A stretch of DNA of 64,000 nt from Kappaphycus alvarezii (GCA_002205965.3 NADL03000006.1:744001-808000); one strand, 5' to 3'; counted from the stretch's first letter, positions 42,650 through 55,652 are shown. Notes: generated by a model not told the origin, from the letters alone. Numbers and translations: made by a program.

Positions 42650-45600
42650 CGTGCCATTAGCATTTCACCTCGTATCATAGCCTCATATATAGGTCTGATA
42701 ACATCAAGATGTGGTTGGATATACTTTCCTCCGTTATTTACCGAATCTTCCAAGAGTAAAATAAGATATGTGATATGCAATCTTATCAGGAAGATGCTGG
42801 ATAAATTATTAAAACTCTCCGTAGCAAAGCACTTTTAATACTGCCTAATATCAAATTCATCAAGGAAATTTCGAGCTCAGTAAATTATTTAAATTAGGTA
42901 AAGATCTGCTTAAAACACCACGGACCAATTTTATTCTGTATTTGAGTATTTGTGATAGCAAAGTTTGTTTTCACGAGGTCGAGGTCCCTCAGTATTTATC
43001 TTCACTTCTACGGGTTTATTATACATCAAAACACCGAAAACTGTTTGGCGAAAATTTTGCACTAAACAAGCACTGATAACGAAACAAATTCTTCGTCTTG
43101 ATCAAAATTTTCGCAACGCCCTCTTCCATTTTGGCGACATCCTGGGATTTTTACCGCTTCCGACAACCCTTTGTTTGATTAGTCTCATATTCGTACATGA
43201 TACATATCGAATATCGCGGAAATATCTAATTTGTATCCACCAATTACAAAGAAATACTTGAGAATGACGTAAATTCTAATTCAGAAAGGAAAATTGTCAG
43301 TAGCGGCTCTTCCAGCTCCACTACCGTCGGTTTACTTCCTGATTATTTACTATTTAAACAACCGTCCTCTCTTCTATATAATTTCTTGTGCGAATCATCC
43401 TCAATCTCTGATTATTCCACGAAGTAATACCGTCTGTTGAATAAAATCTGGACCCCGTTCTAAAGACTCCAAGATCAAAATGAAAGTAATCTTCAAAGCT
43501 AATTATCTCTTAGATAATAAGATGAAACTCCTGAATTTTCGTGAAAATCCAAGTGAGATTCTGAGCTAAACCTTCGTTATTTGATAACATCATCTATACA
43601 AACGTGAGAAAGCAATAGTACGAGAGAAGTATGTTGTTAAAGACGACTATTAACTGGTTCGAAAGCTCCTTATTTATTTAAGATATTTAAAGGTAAAACC
43701 TCGTCGGTTGGTTTACAATAATATCCAGGAGGAAGAGACTACTCCTACATAGCAGCAAGAGTCTCTTGAAAGGAAAGGAAAGTCCACACTAACCGTCACA
43801 TTCGAGCCAGTATAGCATCTGCAATCAGTTCCCCTCTAAATAAATTTATAGAGCGAAAATGGTGTTCAGTTTTTGAGTGGATATGGATTTTTTCACTATA
43901 AGAGTCGAAAAAAGTCAGTATATAATTTTGATTTTACACGTGATTTTTGTCACCATGTGATACTTGAACCCTAATATTTTGATACTTGCCTAACTTTCCA
44001 GAGCAAGTTGTAATACATTTGCTATAATCATGTTGATACGTAATAATAAAATTCCCTTAATGGTTTTGAACTAGACACCGTCAAGAAGAAAATATCTCTT
44101 TACCATGACCATTGAAAATATCAATATTTTTCAGTGACATGTAAGGAGGGCATGCAATTTTGATCCCCAAGGTTTTTTACCTAAATTAAAACCAGCCCAT
44201 ACAAAGGCAATACCACTTTTCGGTAGTTTAAAATACCCATGTTATTCAATATACGAAAGCAGGGTTCAGTTTTCGACCCAGAAAAAGGTGACCCCATAAT
44301 CCACATGTTTTTGCAACGTTAAGCTTCCAATTCTGATTTTTCATAAAACTCAACTTGACAATGCATATACACTGCCCATACATATATAGTGCCCGGAAAA
44401 ACTCCATCCCTTGCTTACATGCTACAAGTTTGTAAAATTGTAGAAAGTATGTTGCAAGCCAATTTGAACGGAGTTGGTAAGAACATCAAAGCGCTGACTA
44501 ATCCTGAACTCGTTAAAAGTTTATACGCTTGCTAGAAATGCTAGAGTGCAATAGTTGATTCCACAAGGAAGCATACTCACTGCATAGAGGACGCGCGTTT
44601 TTACCAGATCTTTTAGCTCTATTAGATCGAACCGATATTTTTTTGTTGAAATCGAAAAATCATAAAATATTTGAACTCAGTCATTCTTAAAAAACAAATT
44701 AAGCTCTTGTACATGAATTTGTTGCCTTTAGAATGCCTTTGGGGTATATTGAGCAGCATAACTATTTTAAGAATCTTGGTCAGCTTTTACAATACCAAAC
44801 TTTGATATTAGAACCAATGGCGTAGAGTTTTATCGAATTGTTGTTTCGTAACCTTGAAAAAATGTTTGCGAAAAGTACCAGAATTTTCAATACAGCGATT
44901 TTCAATTGACTAGGAAACTACTTATTTTCCTCTCTACCACTTGGTCAAGTACTCGATGCTAACATAAATATTTACATACAAATATTTTAATTAGATGTAG
45001 TCACAACCGCTAAAGTCAGTAGTGAATGGAATATTTACTCATAGAGTCTACCTCTTTAGGTGGAGCAACCTCTTGATATTATTGAAATTAAAATCCTCGA
45101 CAAACTGTATCAAACATTACAAATGACTTTTAGGTGATAACATGCGAAGAATACCTTGATCTTATGTGGTAAACTCGGAATTTTATGATACCTCGGTGAC
45201 AGTTAGTACCTGTAGTCTCAGCAGTCCCCAATAACATTTTTTTCTGAATATCCTTGGTTGAGTGATTGAAACTTGTAGAGGTTGATGTAGGTGAACTGAA
45301 TTCATCTAGACAAAAGAAACAATACAAATATTTGTATCTTTCATTGGGTATTATTTATTTCCTACTTGATGATTTCGTAATCTTTATGTACGCTTTCAAC
45401 GAAATTTTTCTTGCCTGCAGCCGTTACGTAGTCTAAATTGCGGCTCATGCCATGGCACATAGGCTCTGTTCACTTTTTGTATTTATGAATGGATTAACCC
45501 TTACAATTTCCTGCGCTGCTACCTTCTGGAGAACTTCATTACATGTCAACCCCTTCTCATACTTTACCTGGCTCCAATGCCTTCCATGATACCGAAAATT

Positions 45601-46879
45601 GCACAGACATACTCTATTTGAATGTCATTATGGTTCTATGTCTCAATTAGCTACTTTTCGATGCCATTAAATCCCGAAAACACCGAATTACAAATACTAA
45701 CATAGACCTATAGACAGCAACAATACAAAATAATCGTATTTTCTCAGTATAAACCCCTTTTTATACCAAACCATTCAAGTAAAAACCCTGAATAATTAAT
45801 TCTTTTCTATTGTTGAATGCATCCTAAAATAATTTTGGTAATTTCCATCCATTCAGTTTTCAACGATAGAATTTTTTAATTACAGAAAATATATTCCAGT
45901 GTACTATGGAAACTTCAATAATAGCAAATATCTGAGGATGCTACATGTACATACATACTGTACATAAACATATATTTTGCGTTTTGAAAAAGTAGTAATT
46001 GGATACATTTGTACATTTGTATCCCATTATAAATGTATTATTAAGAAAAAAAGCAATTTCTTGCATATTTACACATATATAGAATCTTATTAATGTGTAT
46101 TTGTATTTTATAATAACATTAGTGCAAATATTCACTTGCTTCACGCACCCTCCCGCTTTGGAACTGGATTCAGCGTGACTCTTGTGCGAATTTTTACTGT
46201 ACAAGTTGGGACGAGTCGGGGATAAAATTCGAAAGGCTACTTCCCAAACTCTTATGTATAATCACTGAAAGACCATCTCCCTCAATCCTGTTTGAGAAAG
46301 GAGAAATATCTGGCACCAAATGTAGCTTAGAAAGCCCTCCAAAAATATTTTACTTCCATGGAGGTTGTGACAATTACATGTACACGTCGGCGTACAGCAG
46401 GTCTTCTTGTGCTCAAGAGAATGTTTTTTTTTAAAACCCCATAACTAAATCAATTTTTTGTGGTACTAGAGAGCTTACGCTTCAAGAGAATCTCGAATAA
46501 GATTGTGCTTGGGACTAACACGCATGACTCGCAACCAAAAATTGAATAATGTTTCTCATACATGCAGTGGGACTATTTACGCTGGGTACACGGCACAATG
46601 AAATATGAGTATTACTATACAGCTCGTACTAAACTGGCGCCGACGTCAGGTCATCTGAACACAACCAAAACCACTGCGATGACCAAGGGCCGTTTAAAGG
46701 ATTTTACTCGACAGAAGTTCGTAGAAAGCCTCGAGAAGTGGCAGATCGCCCTCATACCTATCTCTAAACGACGTAATGAGAATATTAAATCCAGATTTGT
46801 ATCAACAGCGGCTCTAACAATCGCGGCAAGCCAATTTATCTCCCTACATGATGATGTGGACAACATTCTACAGCGCAGC
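42650..46879. other. AT-rich stretch without recognisable gene
   Basis: Long AT-rich sequence. Frames at 42965-43261 (+), 45130-45327 (-) and 45941-46204 (-) are short and biased. Frame 46562-46942 (+, 126 codons) is basic (AMTKGRLKDFTRQKFVESLE), lies directly upstream of the Harbinger transposase and may be part of that element, but I see no domain in it. Confidence 0.45.
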
Positions 46880-47840
46880 AGGAGGATTAGTTTATCGTAC
46901 TTTACTTTAATTTCAACGGATTCAGTAACAGAGACTTCCTAATTCTCTTTAGACTCGAGAAGCAGCATATCCCCAAGGTGATGGTGTCATTGCATGGCCT
47001 GTCACACCAGACCGCAACCTAAACGCAACCGATACGCTGTCAACCCTATGCTGGTCTGTTGCATTATTTTAAGAAGATTCGCAACACCGTCAAGGTGGAC
47101 CGACCTACAGAACATATTTGGAAAGCACCCTACAGTTTTCTGAAATTTTTGGGAGGGTTTCGAGTGGTTGCTGACAACGAGGGGAAACATTTTGACCGCC
47201 GGCATATCTCAGTTTCATGCAACAGCGCACTACCTTGTACGCAGACTGTATACGATCTAAATAAATGGTCTCAGTTAATTGGGTTGGATTTATCGATGGA
47301 ACCGTCATCGGCATTGCACGCCCAAGTGGATCCCATATGATGCAATTGGTTCGTAAAACGGCCACAAGCGCAAGCACTATTAAGTTTTAAAACCGTGACC
47401 GCAACGGACGGTTTGATACTGCTCGCATATGGCCCCCTTGAAGGGCGACGTCATGACTGGACGTTGTGGTGTCGCAGCGAACTTGAGACTACATTGCCCA
47501 CTGTACTAGATTTGATGCAGTACGATACTGCATCTATGGGATATTGGTTACAATCGAAGGTGGTTTCTAGAGGTACTGAATCAAGGAAGTTATTTACATC
47601 ACTCGATTAAACGCCATATCAAACGGCGTTTAATCGAGTGATGTCAAAGGTCTGGTTAGTATAGAGTGGATATTTAAAAACTCAAGGCCTACTTTACTAC
47701 AGTGGACTTTAAGCGCAAGATGAAGGTATTGAATCACCGGTCGGGTCTGTACCTTGCTGCTATGCTACTGAATAACGTCCGCAATTGTGTTTACCCGCAA
47801 AAAACATCAAATACTTTGGTTGCCCTCCCCCGTCGTTGAA
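46880..47840 (+). pseudogene. PIF/Harbinger transposase (H3), frameshifted
   Basis: Near full-length match to DDE-type PIF/Harbinger transposases in shifting phases. Blocks: FRLEKQHIPKVMVSL (about 46952), ILRRFATPSRWTDLQNIFGK (47065-47125, the --fAyP-R--D----Fg block), VGFIDGTVIGIARPSGSH (about 47284-47337, first Asp), NGHKR (47350), TVTATDGLILLAYGPLEGRR (47396-47455) followed by HDW with the second Asp, IYG (47530), AFNRVMSKV, IEWIF (47661-47675, catalytic Glu) and VDFKRKMKVL (47702-47731), with LYLAAMLLNNVRNCVYP at the C-terminus. Such proteins cut and paste with 3-bp target duplications. A 19-bp perfect hairpin disrupts it at 47597-47643. A Myb-like gene follows in convergent orientation. 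Confidence 0.82.
47597..47643. repeat. Perfect 19-bp inverted repeat inside H3
   Basis: Arms CATCACTCGATTAAACGCC (47597-47615) and its exact complement (47625-47643) flank a 9-nt loop, ATATCAAAC. The right arm encodes the conserved AFNRVM of the transposase; the left arm is an inverted extra copy that displaces the sequence expected there. Confidence 0.95.
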
Positions 47841-47959
47841 CGAGTACCTGTCCTTGACCCAGGAAGAACTATAAATCTAGAATCAATGCGAGTCGCCTCA
47901 TCATTTAAAATTCTTCCCGAACATCTCCATCATCAATCGGAACTTTGCCAGTTCCAGCT

Positions 47960-48640
47960 CCTGATTTGCTTTTAGCGTCTCTCGTCGTTCCTCCCGTTCT
48001 TCTCTTTTCCTTTAACTACATCTCCAATTTTGCCCTCTCGAAGGCTAGCTTCTCTTTGTCAAATTCGATGCGCGCAAGATCCGTGTCACGCAGGTCATTG
48101 CAAATCGCTCCATCTCTCCCGATGACCCTCCGACTCGCTGCGATTTACGCGGGAGTCCATCAGAAGATTCAACTGCACTCGCTTTCGCTTCCCGTCAGTC
48201 TCCGCTGTCCCCCTACTCGTCATGCTCTGCAGTTCCCCCACCGCTCCTTCTCATCATAAAGTTCCTTTCTGCCCTTTTCTCCGCCCCCGCCTCGTGTCTG
48301 CGTCACTTCGCGCCTCTTGGCACATATTAATAGCTCGTCCATTTCACCCACCTCTTCCCCCACTCCAGACCGAGCTGTCCCTTTTGTCCGATCTGTCGAA
48401 AGTCGACTGCAGGCGCCTATAGCGGTCTTGGACACACTTACCCGTCACAGGCATCCTCATGAGCGGTTTTCATTTGCCCTCTCTGCGGCTTCTTCGAATT
48501 TTCTACTAACATTTACATATGTGGCTATGTGTGCTTTTGTAGCCGCCACTCCCAGCACAAGAATCAAGTTCTTCAGGAGAAAACTCGTGTCTACCCTTTT
48601 TTTCTTTTTTTGGCGTTACGCGGACAAAACGTGACGTCGT
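47960..48640 (-). pseudogene. Myb/SANT-like DNA-binding protein associated with the Harbinger element
   Basis: Minus strand, two phases. 48640-48420 encodes KKGRHEFSPEELDSC and VTGKCVQDRYRRLQSTFDRS, the K-vqdRy--L---f--- helix of Myb/SANT-like proteins. 48435-48220 continues GVGEEVGEMDELLICAKRRE. About 48115-48015 has DTDLARIEFDKEKLAFERAK, a charged coiled-coil tail. Known PIF/Harbinger transposons carry a second gene of this type, which binds the terminal repeats and imports the transposase. Its position tail to tail with H3, 120 bp away, fits that. Frameshift near 48440 and a stop after the coiled coil. Alternative: an independent Myb-like gene. Confidence 0.55.
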
Positions 48641-49129
48641 CGTCCGCTGAGCCGAAGGTGGAGGTATGTAGTCGCTAATGGCGAAGCGGGATGGTGAGCC
48701 AGGGCGCTGAGGTTGATTACGGTGTGGATAGAATGCGTGCCTGGATGGGAGAGATAGTTGCAGGTGCGGAGATGCTGCCTAATGGCGCGTGTGATCTTTT
48801 TCCTGTGACGCAGTGCTATTAAGTTGACCGGTTGGGGGTTTTGTACGGGCAAGATGGGTTTGGGTTGTGTGCGGGCTTCTCTCGGGGTTGCTTGCAAGGG
48901 TGATGGTGTGTTTTTTTGTGGGAGGTATACTGCGATCAGGACAAGTATCACAGCAATCTAGACGGTACATAAGGTGGGATGATGATTGTTTCACAGATGT
49001 AGGCACCGCGGAACTGGTGGGTGTGGGTAACGAATTAGATCTTGTTCCATCTAAGAGAACAGTTGCACCGCTCGGTGCTTGATTTGGAGCATTCATAATT
49101 GGTGGGGACTGAGATGGTGGGTGACGGGA
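48641..49129. other. Spacer upstream of Myb-like gene
   Basis: Minus frames 49153-48779 and 48951-48616 are open and rich in Pro, Ser and Thr (low complexity). One could be a disordered N-terminal extension of the Myb-like protein, but no domain is visible. Confidence 0.35.
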
Positions 49130-49890
49130 TGCAGGTTGGGTTGTAGACGCCAAGTAGCCTGGGAAGACGGCCGCGATGGTTAGGAACGGTGTTAGGGGGA
49201 TGGAGAAAGAAGGCGGGCATGGGAAAGCCCTCCAGAGGCGCTTACGATCGAAGCGGTGGGTAGGAATGGGGAAGAAGGCGGGGGGCCAGCGAAAACCGTT
49301 GAGATGGTGGGAAACAGTGGAGGCAGGCCTCCAAGAGCAGTGACGTAGGTTTCAATCGGGTGGGGGCGATGAGAGAGGGGGGAGGCCTGCAAAGGGTAAT
49401 CAATATTTGGAAACGGGTGAGAGGGCCTGCAAAGACGGACTGGTGGCGATGATTGGAAACGGTGGGGGGGCGAAGGAAGACCGAAGGGCTTGAAATGCTG
49501 TGGATATGGTATTAAACGGGGGAGGGTGTAGAAGGATGGGAGGGCCTGCCGGGGTGTTGCAGTAGTTGGCCGTTGTGTGGGCGGCCTGCAAAGGCGATGC
49601 AGATAGTTCGAAACGGTGGTAGTGGCCTTCAAATTCAGTGTGGATGATTGTAAACGGTGGGAATGTCCTTCAGATGTGGGCTAATGGTGGAAACAGTAGG
49701 TGGTCTGCAAGAGCGGTGGTGATGTGATAAAAGGGTGCGGGGAATGAGGATATAGAAAGGAAGAAGTGCAAAGACGGTGTAGTTCGTTAGGAGCGATGGA
49801 GGTGGCGTGAAAATGCAGTGGTTATGGTTGAAAACTGTGGTGGGAGATGGGAAGATGAACAGGGGGCCTGGAGAAGGGATCAAGATGTGA
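49130..49890. repeat. Degenerate GC-rich minisatellite
   Basis: Repeated variants of GGGAGGCCTGCAAAG-CGGTG followed by GATGATTGGAAACGGT, with a period near 40-45 bp. Clear instances are around 49385, 49425, 49450, 49560, 49585, 49640 and 49700. Units differ greatly in length and sequence. The minus strand is open for 146 codons (49632-49192) as a Pro/Ser-rich repeat peptide, almost certainly a by-product of the repeat. Confidence 0.8.
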
Positions 49891-52800
49891 CCTGAAGAAG
49901 TGAAGGATTTGGGGTGTGGGACCTTTTGAGAGTTGGTTTGCCGCCAATTTTATTCCTCACGGGTCGTGACTAACGGACAGGATATGATCAGTGTTAATCA
50001 TAACTGGAAGGCAATATTTACTATTGCATTACAGTCTGTAAGTCATTTGCCGAATTTAGTCTTATTTAATTCTGAAAAGATGGTGCATAAGCTCACTTCT
50101 GTTTTCCCCATAAACTTACAATCTTACCGGTAACTTATTTTATATTAAGTTCAAAGTTGTGACCTTTCTTCAGTGGGCATTTACTTGATGAAATTATATA
50201 GTAGTATACAACTTGCGTCTACAAGCCGTGTTAGGCATTTTTAAATAGCTCCAGAGCTACACCCATATACATCCTGTGTCCTCAGGAGTTCAATACCGTA
50301 TATTGAAATATTTTTGAACCATTAACGCTATATTAAACTGAAATTCTACCGAAAACTGAGACTCTGAGGAATTCTTCACGAAGAATTCCAGCGCTTCTGT
50401 CCTCAAAAAGGTTGCAAAGCGTTGAGAAGACGAAAATTACTTTGATACCCACCTTCAAATGTCACAGAAGGCCAAATTCCGTAAAAGATTGCATGAAAAT
50501 TAAAATAGTTTCGGAACACTATGAGGAGAATAATTACACCTTGCATCACGAACTGACAGAAGATTTCAACTAATTACTGTAGAGAAGTCATTTTAATATG
50601 CAAATTTTATTCTTCTATTTCAAAAAAGGTATTCATTTGCCTTGAATAATTTTCAAACATTTTTTGAATATGTGAACCCACTTGATCGCAGAGCTGGCGC
50701 TATATTAGCCTTAGGTGCATTAACTCTTTAATAATACTCCAATAAGTAATAGATTGTTTTCATACTAACTCTCCCGCTGTCCACTGATGAAGAACTTTCG
50801 AAAAGATTTTGATCTCCTGTACATGACGATAAGCATTGAACTCAATTTTCTCTAAAGAACAAACGAAAATCATTGCTAGTCCATTTTTCAATGCTTGACT
50901 GCCCGAAAAAGAGAATTGAATGAATTTCATGGTCCAAACGAGACGAGGTACAAAATTCCACAATGCAGGTGAGTCCGAACTACCGAACTATAAATATCAA
51001 AATAATCATGGGCAGTAACTAAACGAAACTTCCAGGTTAGCCTCATAAGCTCTTTCCTTTCATCCCAATCTGTAAATTGCACTCACCAAGAATCAAAAAG
51101 TTCCGAAGAGACACAATTTTACGCAAAATAGTTTGAAGATGCTAATCGCAATTTTTAATGTCGCCGATACTTCTTATCCTTTCATTGCCTACATATAACC
51201 ACAAGTGCGAATTATCTTCCTGATTTGGTCCCGAGGTCCTAAGGAAGGCATTTTACCCGATGTTGAACTGTGGCTTGAGGAGTACGGGAGCACGTGGATA
51301 CAAAGCTCACTTGAATTCGCCGTTAAACTATTTTCGGAAATCTGGGGGGCACAATGAATCATTCTGTTTGGGACGTCAAAAAAGCAATGATAGAGGTACT
51401 TGAGGTGACTGAGGAACTACTTAGGAGCTTTTTATCTGTGTCTCAGTCGCTGGGCTTTCCGAACAAATTTGGGCTGTCATGATTTTGGGCTGTCATTATG
51501 AGCTTGGAACGGGGTAGTACATCGACTAATGGTACGTTTTATCGTCCTGCCAATCACAGTTACTTACTAGAAATCGAAAGAACTATCAGCTGCAATTTAT
51601 TCATGCCGTCATTTTTACCGAGAACCGGTTTGGAGCTTAAAAATTGAATGCAATTCTCCACTCTGGTATACAACATTGACATGTCCCTGATCTAAAGACA
51701 AAGCTTCCTGTCTGTCCTTATTTTTTTAGCTAGTATTAACTGCATCTTTATATTTAGGCCTCAAACAGGTACGGTATTGGTTTAAACATTTTTTTGGTAT
51801 TCAGAATGGCTGAAAAATGAGAAGAAGCCGTCCTGTTCTTACAGTATTGGTTCACTAATGTACGAGGGAGTACTCGATCGTCCCTGTGATGTGACATGAT
51901 ACAGTAACTATTACCGTAAAAGAAATCCATTGAAGCAAAATAAAAACTCTGTACGTTGCCCTTAGTATGATTAATTTAAGGTAGCTCTCAAAACGTCAAA
52001 AAATCTTCACCTTCTCGACTATATTATCGTAAATAAACCACATCTTACAACTTGAGCTGCTAGATCATTTACACAATAATCATTTTAAGAAGGGCGTTTT
52101 ATCGAAAATGAACTAACAAATTATAAAAAGTTGAATATGTGGTAAACTACTAATATTTATTAAAACCGATGTCAGTGGTACGAAAATACTAAAAATCCAT
52201 ATTTCATAGTACACAATAACATAAAACTGCTCGCACATAAAACAAGCGTAAACGGAAACTATGGGATTATTTCTGAAATAGAACTGGTATCTGTACGACT
52301 TTCCTCGTCCCCACATGTGTCCACCATGTATTCATGCTTACTAGTCATAGTTAGAAATGAGAAGAAACCCCCCAACAACTTTGCGCACAATAGGGCTCAT
52401 ATAAGTAATGTTATACTCTCCAGCTAAGGCACCAAATTCATGTATTTAAAAACTGCCGCCGCCCTCGTGCTTGAGAACGAACGCAACAATGGGCACTCCC
52501 TTTCCATTCATAACAATACAGAAAAGAGAACTATGGCTCTTTACCCCTCTTTGATGCTTTCTATGAGCAAAGAGATAGCAAAGCTATAGTTGAATTGACT
52601 TATTTTGATCCAGAACAGTTTTTGCCATGAGGAAATTCTTTTCGTTCATTGAATCGAAAAATTTTAAGTGAAGAGGACCTAAGAGCATCCACTTTCCCTA
52701 AAATGAGCTACATATGAAAATGAGTGTTTCTAAAGATGAAAGTCAACGGAACTTTATGGTGAAGATTTTTTACATTAAAACTTCCCCTTTTGAAAGATTT

Positions 52801-54189
52801 CAAATTTTCTAGATTAAAATGAAGCGGATGGATTCTATGAGAATTACTGAGAAAATTGCGCTCAGAAAGATTCAGACAGTTTTCTTTCAGATGAAAACCA
52901 TTTCTCCAAAAATATATGCCTTTCCGATTTTCGACCTAGGTTAGAAGTATATTAGTAAAGGTCATGGACAGTTAGGGTTCAAAGTTGAGGTTTTAGTTGT
53001 CCCAAACGGTATATAAATAGTCTGCAGTGTCCATGGAGGGGAATTGGTTTCATATTTCGCTGCATTTCTTCAAATAAAATGGTTTCAGAAATGATGCACA
53101 GATGCAAGAAAAAATGTTTAGATGCACATGGCCCGTCGTCGGCAAAATTTTCAAACTAGAGGTCTTTTCCGTTTGAGGAAGTTTGCAGAGGCGGTCATGT
53201 GTTTATTCAGTTCATCTACCAAATGAAACCCGTAAAATAGCGTTCAGATTTCGGTACAGGTCGCATAGAATAGCTATATTTTGAAGCTACGGTTTTATTG
53301 TCGATAATTAGTTCAGCCGTGTTTGTCCAGCATGAAACGTTACTTGTTTTAGTTATTTGTCATCAAAACCAAACCAAAATTTTGTTTTTCGCCTTGTGTG
53401 GGCCAGACCACCTTTCATGTGCCTTGTAATCTGTTGTGCGTAGAATTTGCCATATAATTCATAGTCGCTGGTACAATATTGGGTATAAAACGCTAGAGAA
53501 ACGTATTCGCGTGCAAGCAAAGCCTAGAGAGAGGCGATCACTTCTTGTTTCTATGCAGTTTCGCGCTAGTGCCATAAATAAATAGGATTCCACAAAATCG
53601 CCCTGATTTTGATTAAACGAATTCTTTTCTGCCGCATCTTTGTCTTTCTTGTAGTAGGTTCTTAATTTTAAAAATAATACTGAAAATAATTCTGAAATAT
53701 ACTTTGTATAATCAAAATGACAAGGATATATAAACTTTATTTATGTATTATTTACATTCCTGTGGTGTACCTATTTGCCCTTATGACTATTTATATTCTA
53801 CGGAGTCTATATCTTCTAACGCCGCCCGTCTGTTTATTTTACTCTAACCCTTGAATTTTCGCTACCTAATTCCCCTGGATAACTCATTCTCTTTGTGGGA
53901 ATTCACAGACTTGCTGCAATACTTTCTAGGTATTTGGCTGACATGATCCATTACTTTATTTGTACAGCATTAAGTATTTCAAACATTTATTGAACGCCTG
54001 TGCGAAGACCAATCGATTGCACAAAAACTAATCGGCTCACGAGAAGATAACGCCTTTTAGACCTCAGGCAATCACTGGGCTGTTATCCTCTGTAAATAGA
54101 TATAGCTAAGATTATTATATGGTAACCGTCAATACTTCAAATAGCTAATCATACGCAAGCAGTAATGTTTATTCAGAAATCTTCAGGAT
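49891..54189. other. AT-rich stretch without recognisable gene
   Basis: More than 4 kb with no frame above about 70 codons and no motif, LTR, inverted repeat or RNA gene seen. Frames at 50760-50963 (-) and 52113-52316 (-) are AT-biased. Old unidentifiable sequence or true intergenic DNA. Confidence 0.5.
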
Positions 54190-55105
54190 AATGGTTACGA
54201 ATCGAGGCCCAGAACTGAATATTCATCCGTTTCCTCCTCTTCCCGCGATCGCGGCTGAATATTCATACATTTGGTTAGCACAGACTCGCAGATGTCTAGC
54301 AAGTAACACCCCTCTGATATCGAGCATAGTCATCAGCGCGCAGCGGATGCCACCTAAAGTTTATATTTTTGAGCACAAGACACAAGTAAAACACCAAATC
54401 GTAGCTTTTCTCGGCCCATTTCCAATTGTTCGACAATACAGCCCACAAATAATAGACACGACCGAAATAAGTCTCCGCAATCATGTGATTCGAGGACACT
54501 TTCCGATTGTATTCCTGGTTGCTGCAGAGATAAAAATTCGTTAATTGGCTTGCGTCTAGGATGAATTAAACGGCAAAAATCTGTAGCACCTTGGTACACC
54601 CTTGTCCGCTAATACAGTCACACGGAAGGATACTCCGCGCTCAGTAGGCCGATTTCTTCTTACCCCGTTCATCAGCTCCCTATTTCAATGCTACCGGAAG
54701 GTCTAAGTGCCTGCTGAAAGGTGTCATCTGCAGCATAACGAGCATACTGAAACGTCCCAGAATTCTTATTTTCCCGAACCAGCTTCCGAATCGCCCACTC
54801 CTTTGCGATACCAACAACCAGCGAATCGCTGAAAAAATCCGAAACGAGCTTCATGAAGCGCATGGTGAGCAGCTCGAAGGTAGATGTGCTCATTCCAAAA
54901 GACCGACCGAGGAAATCCCATTTACCGCCATGCTTGAGTACCGCTAGGACCATGAAAAGAGCATCCATTGGTTTGACTTGTGATTTGCGGCCACAGCTCG
55001 TGTTATAGTTCTCTGCTATAAAATTTTCGAAGTGTCACCAGAGTGTGCGAAACTCGTCCGATTCGAAGTTTTTCATGCTCATACTTGACGACGAGCCTGT
55101 GCCAT
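54190..55105 (-). pseudogene. Harbinger-like transposase (H1), main part
   Basis: Minus strand from 55105: MKNFESDEFRTLW, then GRKSQVKPMDALFMVLAVLK with HGGKWDFLGRSFGMSTSTFE following (54985-54860), ARYAADDTFQQALRPSG (first Asp region, about 54740). After a jump: YPSV, YQGATDFCRLIHPRRKPIN (54600-54540), IAETYFGRVYYLWAVLSNNW (54480-54420, the catalytic Glu position in ENYFGRL) and INFRWHPLRADDYARYQ. The segment between QALRPSG and YPSV (roughly 65 codons in relatives, with the second Asp) is missing, so this is an internally deleted copy. Its N-terminus continues at 60251-60400 beyond the gypsy-1 insertion. Confidence 0.85.
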
Positions 55106-55312
55106 TGTAGACCTACCGTTGAATTAGATCTATGGTCCGATTCAGATCGAAATAAAACACCCCAACCGGCCGACGGTTGGGGTATAGTGGAAGAGGGGAG
55201 AGCCGAACGGGACCTCTCGAAAACGTGTCGATCTACGCTCCCGATATCACCCATTCACAGGAGAGCTCCCGTGAGGCACAGAAAAGAGAGTCTGAATCTC
55301 TTGCTGACCACA
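55106..55312 (+). repeat. gypsy-1 5' LTR (207 bp)
   Basis: Starts TGTAGACCTACC and ends GACCACA. The block GAAATAAAACACCC and the inverted pair CCCCAACC...GGTTGGGG (55160-55181) are shared with the 3' copy. The AATAAA may be a polyadenylation signal, and the CCCCAACC hairpin lies just after it. Confidence 0.85.
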
Positions 55313-55652
55313 GAAATTTCTAAAGTGTTTCGTGTCGCTGATTAACACGCGCCGAACACAATGATCAGATTAGCCGCTTGGTTCTCCACTCCGCCATAAT
55401 ACTCGATCACTAATTACCGCCATTATGTTGGGCATTGATGACCATTCGATGTAGACAACTGCTAATGCGATCTCTGTCTCACTTTTCGCTCCCATATCTA
55501 TGCCAATCTTGCGCAGTTTCGGCCCTGTCCAATCGCTTAGTTTCTCAAGGAACGTGAACACTACGAAATTGAGATCCTGGCTTAGCAAGTAGATTTGCCT
55601 TCGCTTCGAGTTTTACCGTACACAGCAAGCATCGAAAGTACTCTACTCAACA

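Noticed and set aside
47597..47643. Rho-independent-type terminator
   Set aside because: Eukaryotic context, no T-run after the stem, and the right arm is conserved transposase coding sequence; treated as a mutational hairpin.
49192..49632. 146-codon Pro/Ser/Thr-rich protein on the minus strand
   Set aside because: It runs through the degenerate minisatellite, and its repeats follow the DNA period, so it is not convincing as a gene.
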